64,000 nucleotides of DNA from contig NZ_JAVHTY010000003.1 of NCBI RefSeq assembly GCF_031085165.1, forward strand, positions 806,001 through 870,000, written 5' to 3'. The position numbers were made by a program, and so were the translations under genes. Below are positions 38,407 to 48,703 of the stretch, in pieces (positions within the stretch are counted from its first letter, which is position 1; each line of letters opens with the position of its first letter). The DNA comes from Pseudomonas sp. 102515. GTDB lineage: Bacteria; Pseudomonadota; Gammaproteobacteria; Pseudomonadales; Pseudomonadaceae. The notes below the pieces were generated by a model. The model was not told the DNA's origin. It did not search any database and was given only the letters and a program-made list of their open reading frames with translations.

Positions 38407-39432
38407 ATGCGTGTTCTGGGACTGGAAACGTCCTGCGATGAAACCGGCGTCGCCCTCTACGACAGCGAGCGCGGCCTGCTGGCCGATGCGCTGTTCAGCC
38501 AGATCGATCTGCATCGCGTCTACGGTGGCGTGGTGCCGGAGCTGGCCTCGCGCGATCACGTCAAGCGCATGCTGCCGCTGATCCGCGAAGTGCTGGACGA
38601 GGCGGGCAGCCGCCCTGAAGAGGTGGACGCCATCGCCTACACCGCCGGCCCCGGCCTGGTCGGGGCGCTGCTGGTGGGCGCGGCCTGTGCCCAGGCGCTG
38701 GCGCTGGCCTGGGGCGTGCCCGCCCTGGGCGTTCACCATATGGAAGGTCATCTGCTGGCGCCCATGCTCGAAGAGCAGCCGCCGCAATTCCCCTTCGTCG
38801 CCCTGCTGGTGTCCGGCGGCCATACCCAGCTGGTGCAGGTCGATGGCATCGGCCGCTACACCGTGCTGGGCGAGTCCCTGGACGATGCCGCCGGCGAGGC
38901 CTTCGACAAGACCGCCAAGCTGCTGGGCCTGAGCTATCCCGGTGGACCGGAGATCGCCCGCCTGGCCGAACGTGGTGCCGTGGGGCGGTTCGTCTTTCCG
39001 CGACCCATGACCGATCGGCCCGGTCTGGAATTCAGCTTCAGTGGCCTCAAGACCTTCACCCTCACCACCTGGCAGCGTTGCAAGGCCGCTGGTGACGATG
39101 GCGAGCAGACCCGGTGCGACATCGCCCTGGCCTTCCAGACCGCGGTGGTCGAGACCCTGGCGATCAAGTGCAAGCGCGCGCTGAAGCAAGCCGGGCTCAA
39201 GTCGCTGGTGATCGCCGGTGGCGTCAGTGCCAACCGGGCGCTGCGGCAGAACCTGGAGCAGATGCTCGGCGAGCTGGGCGGCCAGGTCTTCTATGCGCGG
39301 CCGCGCTTCTGTACCGACAACGGCGCCATGATCGCCTACGCCGGTTGCCAGCGCCTGCTGGCCGGCCAGCAGGAAGGTCCGGCCATCGCCGTCAAGGCAC
39401 GCTGGCCCATGGAGCAGCTGGCGGCGCTCTGA
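38407..39432 (+). CDS. tsaD: tRNA N6-adenosine threonylcarbamoyltransferase
   Basis: A 341-residue ASKHA-fold protein that, with TsaB and TsaE, installs t6A at position 37 of ANN-decoding tRNAs. The start reads [17 protein letters not shown], the metal-binding histidines are in [12 protein letters not shown], and [22 protein letters not shown] and [12 protein letters not shown] are family blocks. I chose the ATG at 38407, after a long non-homologous open stretch. It diverges from rpsU with a 205-base promoter region between them, the classic arrangement in proteobacteria. Confidence 0.97.
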   Translation: MRVLGLETSCDETGVALYDSERGLLADALFSQIDLHRVYGGVVPELASRDHVKRMLPLIREVLDEAGSRPEEVDAIAYTAGPGLVGALLVGAACAQALALAWGVPALGVHHMEGHLLAPMLEEQPPQFPFVALLVSGGHTQLVQVDGIGRYTVLGESLDDAAGEAFDKTAKLLGLSYPGGPEIARLAERGAVGRFVFPRPMTDRPGLEFSFSGLKTFTLTTWQRCKAAGDDGEQTRCDIALAFQTAVVETLAIKCKRALKQAGLKSLVIAGGVSANRALRQNLEQMLGELGGQVFYARPRFCTDNGAMIAYAGCQRLLAGQQEGPAIAVKARWPMEQLAAL

Positions 39433-39477
39433 GACGGGCGGAGGGCGTCGCCGGGTAATCCCCGGGCGGCGCCAGGG

Positions 39478-40047
39478 TCAAAAATGACGCTCGGTCCCCT
39501 GGCGCAGGGCGCGCAGGTTGTGTCTATGGCGAATCAGGATGAGCAGGGCGAGCAGCAGCATCGGCGGCAGCAAATCCGGACGTTGCCAGGCGAACAGCGG
39601 CAGGATGCCCAGCACGGCGACCAGCGATGCCAGGGAGGCGATCCTCAGGCTGGCGAACACCACAGCCCAGAGCACCAGCCCCAGCAGGGCCGCCGGCGGA
39701 TAGAGGCCGAGCAGCAGCCCGGCCGCGGTGGCGACGCCCTTGCCACCGCGGAAATGGAAGTACAGCGGATAGAGATGGCCGACCACGGCGGCCAGCCCGA
39801 TCCAGGCCTGCTGCAGGGGCGAAAGTCCCAGGTGCTGGGCGATGAGCACGGGGATCAGGCTCTTGCTCAGGTCGCCGGCCAGGGTCAGCAGCGCCAGCTT
39901 GCGCCCGGCCAGGCGCAGCATGTTGCTGGCGCCGGGGTTGCCGGAGCCGTCGTGCCGCGGGTCGCGGGTGCCGAACAGGCGACTGAGCAGCACGGCGAAG
40001 GACAGCGAGCCCAGCAGATAGGCCAGCAGGAGCAGCAGCCAGAACAT
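39478..40047 (-). CDS. plsY: Glycerol-3-phosphate acyltransferase (acyl-phosphate dependent)
   Basis: A 189-residue inner-membrane enzyme with five hydrophobic segments. The catalytic and glycerol-phosphate motifs are visible: [30 protein letters not shown] and [17 protein letters not shown]. It transfers acyl groups from acyl-phosphate to glycerol-3-phosphate to start phospholipid synthesis. I chose the ATG at 40047, because upstream codons lack hydrophobicity and homology. It is convergent with tsaD and divergent from folB. Confidence 0.96.
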   Translation of the reverse strand: MFWLLLLLAYLLGSLSFAVLLSRLFGTRDPRHDGSGNPGASNMLRLAGRKLALLTLAGDLSKSLIPVLIAQHLGLSPLQQAWIGLAAVVGHLYPLYFHFRGGKGVATAAGLLLGLYPPAALLGLVLWAVVFASLRIASLASLVAVLGILPLFAWQRPDLLPPMLLLALLILIRHRHNLRALRQGTERHF

Positions 40048-40157
40048 GGTAGGGTTCCGCGCCAGGAGAAGGCTCGATTCTACCGACAGCCCGCCGTCCG
40101 ACGATAGGCCGGTGGTGACGATCAAACAGAGCACGGCAAAGGTGCGAGGCAAAGGCA

Positions 40158-40511
40158 GTGGACAAGGTTTTCATCGAGGGACTCGAGGTCGACACCGTGA
40201 TAGGGGTGTATGACTGGGAGCGTGACATCCGCCAGTGCCTGCGTATCGATCTCACCATGGGCTGGGACATCCGCGCGGCGGCCGCGAACGACGCACTCGA
40301 CCACACCCTGAACTATGCGGCGGTGGCCGAGCGCATCACCGCCTTCGCCCACGAGACCGCCTTCGAACTGGTGGAGACCTTTGCCGAGCGCCTGGCTGCC
40401 CAGTTGCAGGCAGAATTCAAGCTGCCCTGGCTGCGCCTGCGCATCACCAAGCCCGGCGCGGTGCCGACCGCCCGAGGCGTGGGCGTGGAGATCGAGCGGG
40501 GGCAGGCGTGA
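40158..40511 (+). CDS. folB: Dihydroneopterin aldolase
   Basis: A 117-residue enzyme of folate synthesis that cleaves 7,8-dihydroneopterin to 6-hydroxymethyl-dihydropterin and glycolaldehyde. It starts with GTG and reads [42 protein letters not shown] and the C-terminal [10 protein letters not shown] carry the catalytic Tyr, Glu and Lys region. The last codons overlap folK by four bases (GTGA), so the two consecutive folate enzymes are translationally coupled. Confidence 0.95.
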   Translation: MDKVFIEGLEVDTVIGVYDWERDIRQCLRIDLTMGWDIRAAAANDALDHTLNYAAVAERITAFAHETAFELVETFAERLAAQLQAEFKLPWLRLRITKPGAVPTARGVGVEIERGQA

Positions 40512-41041
40512 CCCGGGTCTATCTGGGGCTAGGCAGCAATATCCAGCGCGAGCAGCACCTGGGCATGGCCCTAGACGAGCTCGCAACGCTGCTGACCGAC
40601 ATGCAGTGCTCGCCGGTCTTCGAAAGCGAGGCGGTGGGTATCCGCAGTGCGCCCTTCTTCAATCTGGTGGTGGCAGGTGACACCGACCTCGATCCGGCGG
40701 CCCTGAGTCAGAGACTCAAGGCCATCGAAACCCGCAGCGGTCGCTATGCACCGGATCGCCAGGGCCTGCCGCTGGACATCGACATCCTGCTGCATGGCGA
40801 CCTGGCCGGCGCGTTCGCCGGCCTGACCCTGCCGCGCACCGAGATCCTGCGCAACGCCTTCGTGCTCTGGCCGCTGGCCCTGCTGGCCGGCGAGCGGCGG
40901 CATCCGGACAACGGTCGCCGGCTCGATGAGCTGTGGCAAGAGATGCGCGGCCAGACCACCCAGGTGTTGCGGCCGGTGGCTTTTCGCTGGAAGGGTGTCG
41001 AGCTGACGCCAGACGCGTTGCTCAACGCCGATCTGGTGTAA
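40508..41041 (+). CDS. folK: 2-amino-4-hydroxy-6-hydroxymethyldihydropteridine pyrophosphokinase
   Basis: A 177-residue HPPK that transfers pyrophosphate from ATP to the folB product. Motifs: VYLGLGSNIQRE at the N-terminus, VGIRSAPFFNLVVAGDTDLD, RYAPDRQGLPLDIDILL (substrate and magnesium aspartates) and LPRTEILRNAFVLWPLALLA. It starts with a GTG that overlaps the folB stop. A REP-like palindrome cluster begins 11 bases after its stop codon. Confidence 0.95.
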   Translation: MTRVYLGLGSNIQREQHLGMALDELATLLTDMQCSPVFESEAVGIRSAPFFNLVVAGDTDLDPAALSQRLKAIETRSGRYAPDRQGLPLDIDILLHGDLAGAFAGLTLPRTEILRNAFVLWPLALLAGERRHPDNGRRLDELWQEMRGQTTQVLRPVAFRWKGVELTPDALLNADLV

Positions 41042-41051
41042 CGCGGCGGTC

Positions 41052-41203
41052 GTTGGGCTTCGCTGCGCTCGACCCAGCTTACGGAAATTCCGCTTGCGCT
41101 TGCCCCCCTGCCGTAGGTTGGGTCTAGACGGCTCCATCGTCGAAACCCAACGGTGCTCCGTGGTTGGGTTGTTGGGCTTCGCTGCGCTCAGCGCCAACCT
41201 ACG
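41052..41203. repeat. REP-like palindrome cluster between folK and cca
   Basis: Three imperfect palindromic units lie in tandem. GTTGGGCTTCGCTGCGCTC occurs at 41052-41070 and again at 41171-41189, followed by ACCCAGCTTACG and GCCAACCTACG respectively. The middle unit pairs GTTGGGT with ACCCAAC. This is the GTAGGTTGGG-type intergenic repeat common in pseudomonads (family identity from memory). Its right end includes the TAG stop codon of cca (41199-41201). Confidence 0.8.
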
Positions 41204-42326
41204 ACAGCTGCGCCAGGGCGTCGATGCGGGCCTGTTTGAGTGCCTCGCCGAGGGCTGCACCCTTGAAGCCCTGGGCGACCAGGGGCTGGACCTCGACCTC
41301 GCGCAATACCTCGGCCGCCTGGCGCAGCAGGGCCAGCGGTAGTTCGCCCTCGTCGGTCCTGACCGCCGCCGCACAGGCGCAGGCCTGGAGGAATTCCTCG
41401 AAGCGCGCCGGACGGCGTAGCACATCGAAACCCTGCAGCAGCTCGAACCAGGCTGCTGGCGTCAGCTGCCGCGCTTGCAGGGCCGTGGGCCAATGACGTG
41501 CCAGCAGCAATGCCAGCTCGGCCGGGTCACGCGGGACCTTGAGGCGGGCGCTGATAGCCGCGTGTTGCTCTTCCGGTACGTCCAGCAACAGGCAGGCCCA
41601 GCGCACGTTCAGCGAGGCCTGGGCCTCGGCGCTCTGGCGCAGGATGGCATGGACCCGGGCGCCCGGCTCGGGCTGCTCGCCGGCGAATCCGGCAGCCACC
41701 TCCGGCAGGAGCGCGGTCAGGGCGCCGCAGTCGTGCAGCACCCGAATGAAGACATCGGGCCGCTCTTCGAGCAGGGCGCGCGAGATTTCCTTCCACAACC
41801 GCTCGGCGGTCAGCGCATCCAGCTCGCCGCTGGCGACCATCTCCTGCATCAGCAGCAGCGTCTCGGGCGCCACTTGGAAACCCAGGGTGCAATAGCGGGC
41901 GGCGAAGCGGGCCACGCGCAGCACACGCAGGGGGTCTTCGGCGAAGGCGGGGGAGACGTGGCGCAACAGACGTGCCTGGAGATCGGCGCGCCCGCCATAG
42001 GGGTCTATGACCTGTCCCTCGTCGTCTTCGGCCATGGCATTGACGGTCAGGTCGCGGCGGATCAGATCCTGTTCGAGGGTGACGTCGGGCGCGGCATGAA
42101 AGGTAAAGCCGCCATAGCCGCGCCCGCTCTTGCGTTCGGTACGGGCCAGGGCGTACTCCTCACCCGTCTCGGGGTGCAGGAAGACCGGAAAGTCGGCTCC
42201 TACCGGGCGAAAGCCCTGGGCGGCGAGGGCTTCGGCGGTGGCGCCCACCACGACCCAGTCGACTTCGGTCACCGGTCGACCGAGCAGGCGATCGCGTACG
42301 GCGCCACCCACCTTGTAGATTTGCAT
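41199..42326 (-). CDS. cca: CCA-adding tRNA nucleotidyltransferase
   Basis: A 375-residue class II nucleotidyltransferase that builds or repairs the 3' CCA of tRNAs. The head domain reads [26 protein letters not shown], with the paired catalytic aspartates in the DxD-type TEVDWVV region; [13 protein letters not shown] and [10 protein letters not shown] are family motifs, then [20 protein letters not shown] and [15 protein letters not shown]. There is no C-terminal HD phosphohydrolase domain, so it is the short form. The stop lies in a REP-like repeat, and the Shine-Dalgarno lies in the spoVR terminator stem. Confidence 0.95.
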   Translation of the reverse strand: MQIYKVGGAVRDRLLGRPVTEVDWVVVGATAEALAAQGFRPVGADFPVFLHPETGEEYALARTERKSGRGYGGFTFHAAPDVTLEQDLIRRDLTVNAMAEDDEGQVIDPYGGRADLQARLLRHVSPAFAEDPLRVLRVARFAARYCTLGFQVAPETLLLMQEMVASGELDALTAERLWKEISRALLEERPDVFIRVLHDCGALTALLPEVAAGFAGEQPEPGARVHAILRQSAEAQASLNVRWACLLLDVPEEQHAAISARLKVPRDPAELALLLARHWPTALQARQLTPAAWFELLQGFDVLRRPARFEEFLQACACAAAVRTDEGELPLALLRQAAEVLREVEVQPLVAQGFKGAALGEALKQARIDALAQLS

Positions 42327-42332
42327 AGAAAA

Positions 42333-42352
42333 AGACCTCCTTGCGGAGGTCT
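42333..42352 (-). terminator. Terminator of the spoVR operon that also carries the cca ribosome-binding site
   Basis: On the minus strand AGACCTCC, GNRA-type loop GCAA, GGAGGTCT forms a perfect 8-bp stem followed by TTTT. It lies 26 bases after the spoVR stop. The 3' arm GGAGG ends nine bases before the cca ATG and is the only Shine-Dalgarno candidate for that gene, so in read-through mRNA the site would be paired. Confidence 0.85.
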
Positions 42353-42378
42353 AGGATAGCCCGAAAGACCGGCTCCGC

Positions 42379-43920
42379 TCAGATCGGCGAAGCCAGATCC
42401 AGCCGCCGGTCATGGTCGCGACTCTCGTGGCGGGGCGGAACCTGGAAACTCTGCGCAACGTCTTCGCCCCTCATGCTTTCCAGGCGAATGTCGAACCCCC
42501 AGAGCCGGTGCAGGTGCTTGAGCACCTCGTCCGTGGAGTTGCCCAGCGGCTTGCGATCGTGCTGGAAATGGCGAAGGGTGAGCGAACGATCGCCGCGCCG
42601 GTCCACGTTCCAGATCTGCACATTGGGCTCGCGATTGCCCAGGTTGTACTGGGCGGCGAGTTGCTCCCGGATCAGGCGATAGCCGCCGTCGTCGTGGATG
42701 GCCGCCACTTCCAGTTCGTCGCGCTGGTCATCATCGAGGATGCTGAACAGCTTGAGGTCGCGGATCACCTTGGGCGAGAGGTATTGCAGGATGAAGCTTT
42801 CGTCCTTGAAGCTCTTCATGGCGAAGGTGACGGTGGCCAGCCAGTCGCTGCCGGCGATGTCGGGGAACCAGCGGCGGTCTTCTTCCGTAGGGTCTTCGCA
42901 GATGCGGCGGATGTCGCGGAACATGGCGAAGCCCAGGGTGTAGGGGTTGATGCCGCTGTAGTAGGGACTGTCGAAGCCCGGCTGGTAGATCACCCCGGCG
43001 TGGGATTGCAGGAATTCGAACATGAAGCCTTCGGTGACCAGGCCCTCGTCGTAGAGATCGTTGAGCAAAGTGTAGTGCCAGAAGGTGGCCCAGCCTTCGT
43101 TCATCACCTGGGTCTGGCGCTGGGGATAGAAGTACTGGGCGATCTTGCGCACGATGCGGATCACCTCGCGCTGCCAGGGCTCCAGCAGCGGCGCGTGCTT
43201 TTCCACGAAATAGAGGATGTTTTCCTGGGGTTCGCTGGGAAAGCGCGCGCCTTCGTCATGCAGCTCCTTGCCGGCCATCTTGGGAATGGTCCGCCAGAGG
43301 TCGTTGACCTGGCGCTGCAACTGCTCCTCGCGCTCCTTCTGCCGCTGGCGTTCCTCGGCAGCGGAGATGGGGTAGGGCCGCTTGTAGCGATCCACCCCGT
43401 AGTTCATCAGCGCATGGCAGGAATCCAGCAGTTCTTCCACGGCATCGATGCCATGGCGTTCCTCGCACTGGGTGATGTACTGCTTGGCGAACACCAGGTA
43501 GTCGATGATGGAGCTGGCATCGGTCCAGGTGCGGAACAGGTAGTTGCCCTTGAAGAAGCTGTTGTGGCCATAACAGGCGTGGGCGATCACCAGCGCCTGC
43601 ATGGTCATGGTGTTCTCTTCCATGAGGTAGGCGATGCAGGGATCGGAATTGATCACGATCTCGTAGGCCAGGCCCATCTGACCCCGGCTGTAGTGCTTCT
43701 CGGTGTGCAGGAAGTGCTTGCCGTAGGACCAGTGGTTGTAGCCGATGGGCATGCCGACGGAGGCATAGGCATCCATCATCTGCTCGGCGGTGATCACCTC
43801 GATCTGGTTGGGGTAAGTGTCCAGCGCATAGCGCTTGGCAATCCGGGCGATCTCCCGGTCGTAGGTCTGGATCAGCTCGAAGGTCCATTCCGAGCCGGTG
43901 GAGATGGGCTCACGTTTCAT
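42379..43920 (-). CDS. SpoVR family protein (YcgB)
   Basis: A 513-residue soluble protein of the SpoVR/YcgB family, recognised by [50 protein letters not shown] and [15 protein letters not shown]. The name comes from Bacillus spore cortex formation; in Gram-negatives it forms a stress and stationary-phase cluster with the yeaG kinase and yeaH. Its start overlaps the yeaH stop by four bases. The molecular activity is unknown, although conserved His/Glu motifs suggest metal binding. It ends the three-gene operon, followed by a strong terminator. Confidence 0.93.
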   Translation of the reverse strand: MKREPISTGSEWTFELIQTYDREIARIAKRYALDTYPNQIEVITAEQMMDAYASVGMPIGYNHWSYGKHFLHTEKHYSRGQMGLAYEIVINSDPCIAYLMEENTMTMQALVIAHACYGHNSFFKGNYLFRTWTDASSIIDYLVFAKQYITQCEERHGIDAVEELLDSCHALMNYGVDRYKRPYPISAAEERQRQKEREEQLQRQVNDLWRTIPKMAGKELHDEGARFPSEPQENILYFVEKHAPLLEPWQREVIRIVRKIAQYFYPQRQTQVMNEGWATFWHYTLLNDLYDEGLVTEGFMFEFLQSHAGVIYQPGFDSPYYSGINPYTLGFAMFRDIRRICEDPTEEDRRWFPDIAGSDWLATVTFAMKSFKDESFILQYLSPKVIRDLKLFSILDDDQRDELEVAAIHDDGGYRLIREQLAAQYNLGNREPNVQIWNVDRRGDRSLTLRHFQHDRKPLGNSTDEVLKHLHRLWGFDIRLESMRGEDVAQSFQVPPRHESRDHDRRLDLASPI

Positions 43921-45188
43921 GACACGAGTCTCCGCTGGAACAGTTCGCGGAACACGGGATAGATATCACCCGCTGAGACGATCTGCTGCTGCGAGAAGGA
44001 ATCCGGGAAGCTGCCACGCACGTTCTCGTATTCGTACCACAGCGCCTGGTGCTCGCGCGGGGTGATCTCCACATAGGTGTAGTACTGCATGAACGGCAGG
44101 ATCTGCTTGGTCAGGATCTCCCGGCAGAGGGGCGAGTCGTCGTTCCAGTTGTCGCCGTCGGAGGCCTGGGCGGCATAGAGATTCCACTCGTTGACCGGAT
44201 AACGCGCGGCCATGACCTCCTGCATCAGCTTTAGGGCGCTGGAGACGATGGTGCCGCCGGTTTCCCGGGAGTAGAAGAACTCTTCCTCGTCCACTTCCTT
44301 GGCGCTGGTGTGGTGACGGATGAACACCACCTCGATGCGCTCGTAGTTCCGCTTGAGAAACAGGTAGAGCAGGATGTAGAAGCGCTTGGCGATGTCCTTG
44401 GTGGCCTGGGTCATGGAGCCGGAGACGTCCATCAGGCAGAACATCACCGCCTTGGAGCTGGGGCTGGGCTGCTTGGACAGCAGGTTGTACTTGAGGTCGA
44501 AGGTGTCGAGGAAAGGCACCTTGTCGATGCGCGCGCGCAGCCGCTCGATCTCGGCTTCCAGCGTCTGGATGTCGCCCAGGTTATCCGGCTCTTCGATCCG
44601 CAGGCGAGCCAGTTCGGCCTTGGCTTCGCGCAGCTTGTTGCGACTGCCGCCGGAGAGGGCGATGCGCCGCGCATGGGAGGCGCGCAGGGTACGGATGATG
44701 TTGATGCGGGCGGGGTTGCCCTCGTTGCTGATGCCGGCGCGTACCGTCTTGAAGGTGTCGGTGCCGGTCAGCTGCTTCTTGACCAGGTTGGGCAGCTCCA
44801 GGTCCTCGAACATGAAGTCGAGGAATTCGTCCTGGGTGATCTGGAAGGCGAATTCGTCCATGCCCTCGCCGCTGTTGCTGGCCTTGCCCTGGCCCTGGCC
44901 ACCGCCGCCACCCTGGGGGCGCGGGATGCGTTCGCCGCTGACGAATTCCTTGTTGCCCGGATGGACGATGGTCTGGCGTCCGCCCTTGCCCTGGTACAGC
45001 GCGGGCTCGTCGATGTCGCGGGCAGGAATGCTGATCTGTTCGCCGTGCTCCATGTCGGTGATAGAGCGCCGGCTCACGGCTTCCTCGACCGCCTTCTTGA
45101 TGTGCTCACGATAACGCCGCAGAAAACGCGTGCGGTTCACCGTGCTCTTGTTCTTGCCGTTTAGACGCCGGTCGATGACATAGCTCAT
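43917..45188 (-). CDS. YeaH/YhbH family protein (DUF444, von Willebrand A-like)
   Basis: A 423-residue DUF444 protein. The N-terminus reads [24 protein letters not shown], a Gly/Gln-rich linker follows at about 90-105 ([12 protein letters not shown]), and the C-terminal half has a von Willebrand A-like fold with the metal-site motif [15 protein letters not shown]. In other bacteria it is co-expressed with the PrkA-type kinase. It lies 76 bases downstream of yeaG and overlaps spoVR by four bases, so the order yeaG-yeaH-spoVR is conserved. Confidence 0.93.
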   Translation of the reverse strand: MSYVIDRRLNGKNKSTVNRTRFLRRYREHIKKAVEEAVSRRSITDMEHGEQISIPARDIDEPALYQGKGGRQTIVHPGNKEFVSGERIPRPQGGGGGQGQGKASNSGEGMDEFAFQITQDEFLDFMFEDLELPNLVKKQLTGTDTFKTVRAGISNEGNPARINIIRTLRASHARRIALSGGSRNKLREAKAELARLRIEEPDNLGDIQTLEAEIERLRARIDKVPFLDTFDLKYNLLSKQPSPSSKAVMFCLMDVSGSMTQATKDIAKRFYILLYLFLKRNYERIEVVFIRHHTSAKEVDEEEFFYSRETGGTIVSSALKLMQEVMAARYPVNEWNLYAAQASDGDNWNDDSPLCREILTKQILPFMQYYTYVEITPREHQALWYEYENVRGSFPDSFSQQQIVSAGDIYPVFRELFQRRLVS

Positions 45189-45264
45189 ACAGGCCCTCCG
45201 GGCTATTGCAGGACACCGCGACGACGCGGCTGGCGCGTCGTCGCGGGTTCAGCCTCAGGCTGCC

Positions 45265-47187
45265 TTACTGCGACTTGCGTACCCGTGAATACCACTCGGA
45301 CAGCAGTCGTACCTGCTTCTCGGTGTAGCCGCGCTGGACCATGCGGGTCACGAAATCGCTGTGCTTCTGCTGATCTTCCTTGCTGGCCTTGGCATTGAAG
45401 CTGATGACCGGCAGGAGCTCCTCGGTGTTGGAGAACATCTTCTTCTCGATCACCGCGCGCAGCTTCTCGTAGGACAGCCAGCTCGGATTCTTGCCGTTAT
45501 TGTTGGCACGGGCGCGCAACACGAAGTTGACGATTTCGTTGCGGAAATCCTTCGGATTGCTGATGCCGGCCGGTTTCTCGATCTTCTCCAGTTCCTCGTT
45601 GAGCGAGGCGCGGTTGAGGATCTCGCCGGTTTCCGGATCGCGGTATTCCTGATCCTGGATCCAGAAGTCCGCGTAGAGCACGTAGCGGTCGAAGATGTTC
45701 TGGCCGTATTCACTGTAGGACTCGAGGTAGGCGGTCTGGATCTCCTTGCCGATGAATTCCACGTAGCGCGGCGCCAGGTATTCCTTGATGAATCTCATGT
45801 AGCGCTCGCGGGTCTCGGCCGGGAACTGCTCGGCTTCGATCTGCTGCTCCAGGACATAGAGCAGGTGCACCGGGTTGGCCGCGATCTCGTTGGCGTCGAA
45901 GTTGAACACCCGCGAGAGGATCTTGAAGGCGAAGCGGGTGGAGAGGCCGTTCATGCCCTCGTCGACGCCGGCGCTGTCGCGGTATTCCTGGATCGACTTG
46001 GCCTTGGGGTCGGTGTCCTTGAGGTTTTCGCCGTCGTAGACGCGCATCTTCGAGTAGATGTTGGAGTTTTCCGGTTCCTTGAGGCGGGAGAGCACCGAGA
46101 ACTGGGCCAGCATCTTCAGGGTGTCCGGCGCGCAATGGGCGTTGGCCAGGGAGCTGTTGACCAGCAGCTTGTCGTAGATGTGGATCTCGTCGGAGACGCG
46201 CAGGCAGTAGGGCACCTTGACGATGTAGATCCGGTCGATGAAGGCCTCGTTGTTCTTGTTGTTGCGGAAGGTGTGCCACTCGGATTCGTTGGAGTGGGCC
46301 AGGATGATGCCGCTGTAGGGCAGGGCGCCGAGGCCTTCGGTGCTGTTGTAGTTGCCTTCCTGGGTGGCGGTCAGCAGGGGGTGGAGGACCTTGATCGGGG
46401 CCTTGAACATCTCCACGAATTCCATCAGGCCCTGGTTCGCGCGGCACAGGGCGCCGGAGTAGCTGTAGGCGTCCGCGTCGTTCTGCGGGTATTCCTCCAG
46501 CTTGCGGATGTCCACCTTGCCCACCAGGGCGGAGATGTCCTGGTTGTTCTCGTCACCCGGTTCGGTCTTGGCGATGGCGATCTGGTTGAGGATGGAGGGG
46601 TAGAGCTTGACCACCCGGAATTTGCTGATGTCGCCGCCGAATTCCTGCAGGCGCTTGGCCGCCCAGGGCGACATGATGCTGCGCAGGTAGTGGCGGGGGA
46701 TGCCGTAGTCCTCTTCGAGGATCTGGCCGTCTTCGTCGGGATTGAACAGCCCCAGGGGCGATTCGAACACCGGCGAGCCCTTGATGGCGTAGAAGGGGAC
46801 CTTCTCGATCAGGTGCTTGAGTTTTTCCGCGAGGGACGATTTGCCGCCACCCACCGGGCCGAGCAGATAGAGGATCTGCTTCTTCTCTTCCAGGCCCTGC
46901 GCCGCATGGCGGAAGTAGGACACGATCTGCTCGATGCAGTCTTCCATGCCATGGAAGTCGGCAAAGGCGGGGTAGCGGCGGATGACCTTGTTGGAAAAGA
47001 TGCGGGACAGGCGTGAATCACTGGTGGTGTCCACCAGTTCGGGTTCGCCGATGGCCATGAGCATGCGCTCGGCGGCACTGGCAAAGGCGGTACGATCCTT
47101 CTTGCAGATCTCAAGGTATTCCTGAAGGGAATACTCTTCCTGGCGAGTCGCTTCAAAACGCCCCTGGAAGTGACTGAAAATGCTCAT
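45265..47187 (-). CDS. PrkA-type serine kinase / AAA+ protein (YeaG)
   Basis: A 640-residue protein with an N-terminal AAA+-like PrkA domain. The P-loop is LLGPVGGGKSSLAEKL, and other family segments are YAIKGSPVFESPLGLF, FVEMFKAPIKVLHPLLTATQEG-type lines and AHSNESEWHTFRNN; a C-terminal kinase-like domain follows. It is implicated in nutrient-stress responses in E. coli. I chose the ATG at 47187, which has AGGAG eight bases upstream. It is the first gene of the yeaG-yeaH-spoVR operon, with a 360-base upstream gap for its promoter. Confidence 0.93.
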   Translation of the reverse strand: MSIFSHFQGRFEATRQEEYSLQEYLEICKKDRTAFASAAERMLMAIGEPELVDTTSDSRLSRIFSNKVIRRYPAFADFHGMEDCIEQIVSYFRHAAQGLEEKKQILYLLGPVGGGKSSLAEKLKHLIEKVPFYAIKGSPVFESPLGLFNPDEDGQILEEDYGIPRHYLRSIMSPWAAKRLQEFGGDISKFRVVKLYPSILNQIAIAKTEPGDENNQDISALVGKVDIRKLEEYPQNDADAYSYSGALCRANQGLMEFVEMFKAPIKVLHPLLTATQEGNYNSTEGLGALPYSGIILAHSNESEWHTFRNNKNNEAFIDRIYIVKVPYCLRVSDEIHIYDKLLVNSSLANAHCAPDTLKMLAQFSVLSRLKEPENSNIYSKMRVYDGENLKDTDPKAKSIQEYRDSAGVDEGMNGLSTRFAFKILSRVFNFDANEIAANPVHLLYVLEQQIEAEQFPAETRERYMRFIKEYLAPRYVEFIGKEIQTAYLESYSEYGQNIFDRYVLYADFWIQDQEYRDPETGEILNRASLNEELEKIEKPAGISNPKDFRNEIVNFVLRARANNNGKNPSWLSYEKLRAVIEKKMFSNTEELLPVISFNAKASKEDQQKHSDFVTRMVQRGYTEKQVRLLSEWYSRVRKSQ

Positions 47188-47547
47188 GACGTCTCCTCGC
47201 TGGATACCCTGGACCAGCTTGGCATCGATGCCTGGAGCCTTGCCTTGCTGCCGGTGGGGAGCGGTCATGCCGGGCGACGAAAGATAACGTCTCTACTACC
47301 TTCGTTGTCGTCTTGCCTAATCGATCCGCCTGCAGAAGTAGGGTTGGGTTTCGAGAGACGCACGAAGGAGACCGATGGAAACGGTCCCCCTGGAATTCCC
47401 CCGAATCTCCAGTGGTTACACCGATGGTCCAAAGCCGGTTATCGAACCCGCCGTTTCCGGAGGGCCTGATTCCAGAATAGTCCTATCTGCGAGATGTGGA
47501 AGAGCCAATTCGGTTTATTCTTGTAACCACAGCGTCAAGCCGCTGTG
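47188..47547. other. Gap between yeaG and glpE without a gene
   Basis: I see no supported coding region in these 360 bases. The yeaG promoter must lie here on the minus strand, but I cannot point to convincing -35/-10 or -24/-12 boxes. CACAGCG, loop TCAAGC, CGCTGTG at 47528-47547 is a perfect 7-bp stem directly after the glpE stop codon and may be its terminator, although no T-run follows. Confidence 0.6.
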
Positions 47548-47877
47548 TTAAACGGTCGCGCCACTTTCGGTCTGCTCGGGATAGCGGGTGCGCCAGTTTT
47601 CGAAGCCGCCGTCGACGCTGTAGACCTGGCTGAAGCCCTGGCCGGCCAGAAAGGCCGCCGCGCTCTGGCTGGAGTGGCCGTGGTAGCAGAACACCAGCAG
47701 CGGCGCGTCGAGATCGGCGGCGGCGATGAAGTCGTGGATGTTCTGGTTGTCGAGGCGTTGGGCGCCGGCGACGTGCAGGGTGGCGTAGCTGTGCGGATCG
47801 CGGATGTCGACGATCCGCGCACCCTCGCTGCGCAGTTCCAGCGCCTGTTCGGGGGAGATACAGGTGAATTCGCTCAT
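47548..47877 (-). CDS. glpE: Thiosulfate sulfurtransferase (single-domain rhodanese)
   Basis: A 109-residue cytoplasmic rhodanese with the active-site Cys64 in [13 protein letters not shown], preceded by [18 protein letters not shown] and followed by [11 protein letters not shown]. This CYHGHSS loop is that of E. coli GlpE. It transfers sulfane sulfur from thiosulfate to acceptors such as cyanide or thioredoxin. I chose the ATG at 47877, which overlaps the apaH stop codon by four bases, so it is the last gene of the lptD-apaH series. Confidence 0.94.
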   Translation of the reverse strand: MSEFTCISPEQALELRSEGARIVDIRDPHSYATLHVAGAQRLDNQNIHDFIAAADLDAPLLVFCYHGHSSQSAAAFLAGQGFSQVYSVDGGFENWRTRYPEQTESGATV

Positions 47878-48695
47878 TTCTTCTCCTTGCAACTGCAGAG
47901 ATGACGGCGGTTGCCGTCGACGTCGAGCAGGGTCATGTCGCCGCCCCAGACGCAGCCGCTGTCGAGCGCCTCGACATTGGGCGCCGCGCAGCGACCCTTG
48001 AGCGCGGCCCAGTGGCCGAACAGGATGCGCACGTCGCGGGTCAGCCGATGATCGTGGCTGAACCAGGGGGCGAAACCGGCCGGCGCGCTGTCCAGGCCTT
48101 CCTTGCTCTTGAATTCCAGACGACCTTCCGGGCTGCAGAATCTCATGCGCGTCAGGTAGTTGGTGATCAGGCGCAGGCGCTCCTGGCCCTGCAGCTCATC
48201 TTGCCAGAGTGCCGGCTCGTTGCCATACATCTGCTCGAGAAAGGGCACATGGGCCTGATCATCGCGCAACACGGCTTCCACTTCGCCCGCCAGGCTCATG
48301 GCCTGGGCCAGCGTCCATTGCGGCGGCAGGCCGGCGTGGACCAGTACGCAGTTGCGCCCGGCATCGTGCTGGATCAGCGGCAGGTGGCGCAGCCAGTGCA
48401 GCAACTCGTCGCGGTCGGGCGCGGCGAGGATGTCGCTCAGGGTGTCCTGCTTCTTCAGCCTGGCGCCGCCGAAGGCCACCGCCAGCAGGTGCAGGTCGTG
48501 GTTGCCCAGGACGCTGACCAGCGAATCGCGCATCCCGTACAGGTATCTCAGGGTTTCCAGGGACTGCGGTCCGCGGTTGACCAGATCACCCACCAGCCAG
48601 AGGCGGTCCTGCGCGGGATCGAAGCGGACCTCGTCGAGGAGGCATTTGAGCGGGTCGAGGCAACCTTGCAGGTCGCCAACGGCGTACAGCGTCAT
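47874..48695 (-). CDS. apaH: Symmetrical bis(5'-nucleosyl)-tetraphosphatase
   Basis: A 273-residue metallophosphatase that hydrolyses Ap4A to two ADP and can remove Np4 caps from RNA. The metallophosphoesterase motifs are complete: [36 protein letters not shown] and VLVHAGLPP. It has full length with an ATG and AGGAG seven bases upstream. It is separated from apaG by a 167-bp palindromic element and overlaps glpE by four bases. Confidence 0.96.
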   Translation of the reverse strand: MTLYAVGDLQGCLDPLKCLLDEVRFDPAQDRLWLVGDLVNRGPQSLETLRYLYGMRDSLVSVLGNHDLHLLAVAFGGARLKKQDTLSDILAAPDRDELLHWLRHLPLIQHDAGRNCVLVHAGLPPQWTLAQAMSLAGEVEAVLRDDQAHVPFLEQMYGNEPALWQDELQGQERLRLITNYLTRMRFCSPEGRLEFKSKEGLDSAPAGFAPWFSHDHRLTRDVRILFGHWAALKGRCAAPNVEALDSGCVWGGDMTLLDVDGNRRHLCSCKEKK

Positions 48696-48703
48696 CGGGA
48701 CTC

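Noticed and set aside
47430-47470. A T-loop-like GGTTCGATAACC (minus strand) hinting at a tRNA
   Set aside because: No acceptor, D or anticodon stem could be placed around it. The match is limited to a short hairpin.
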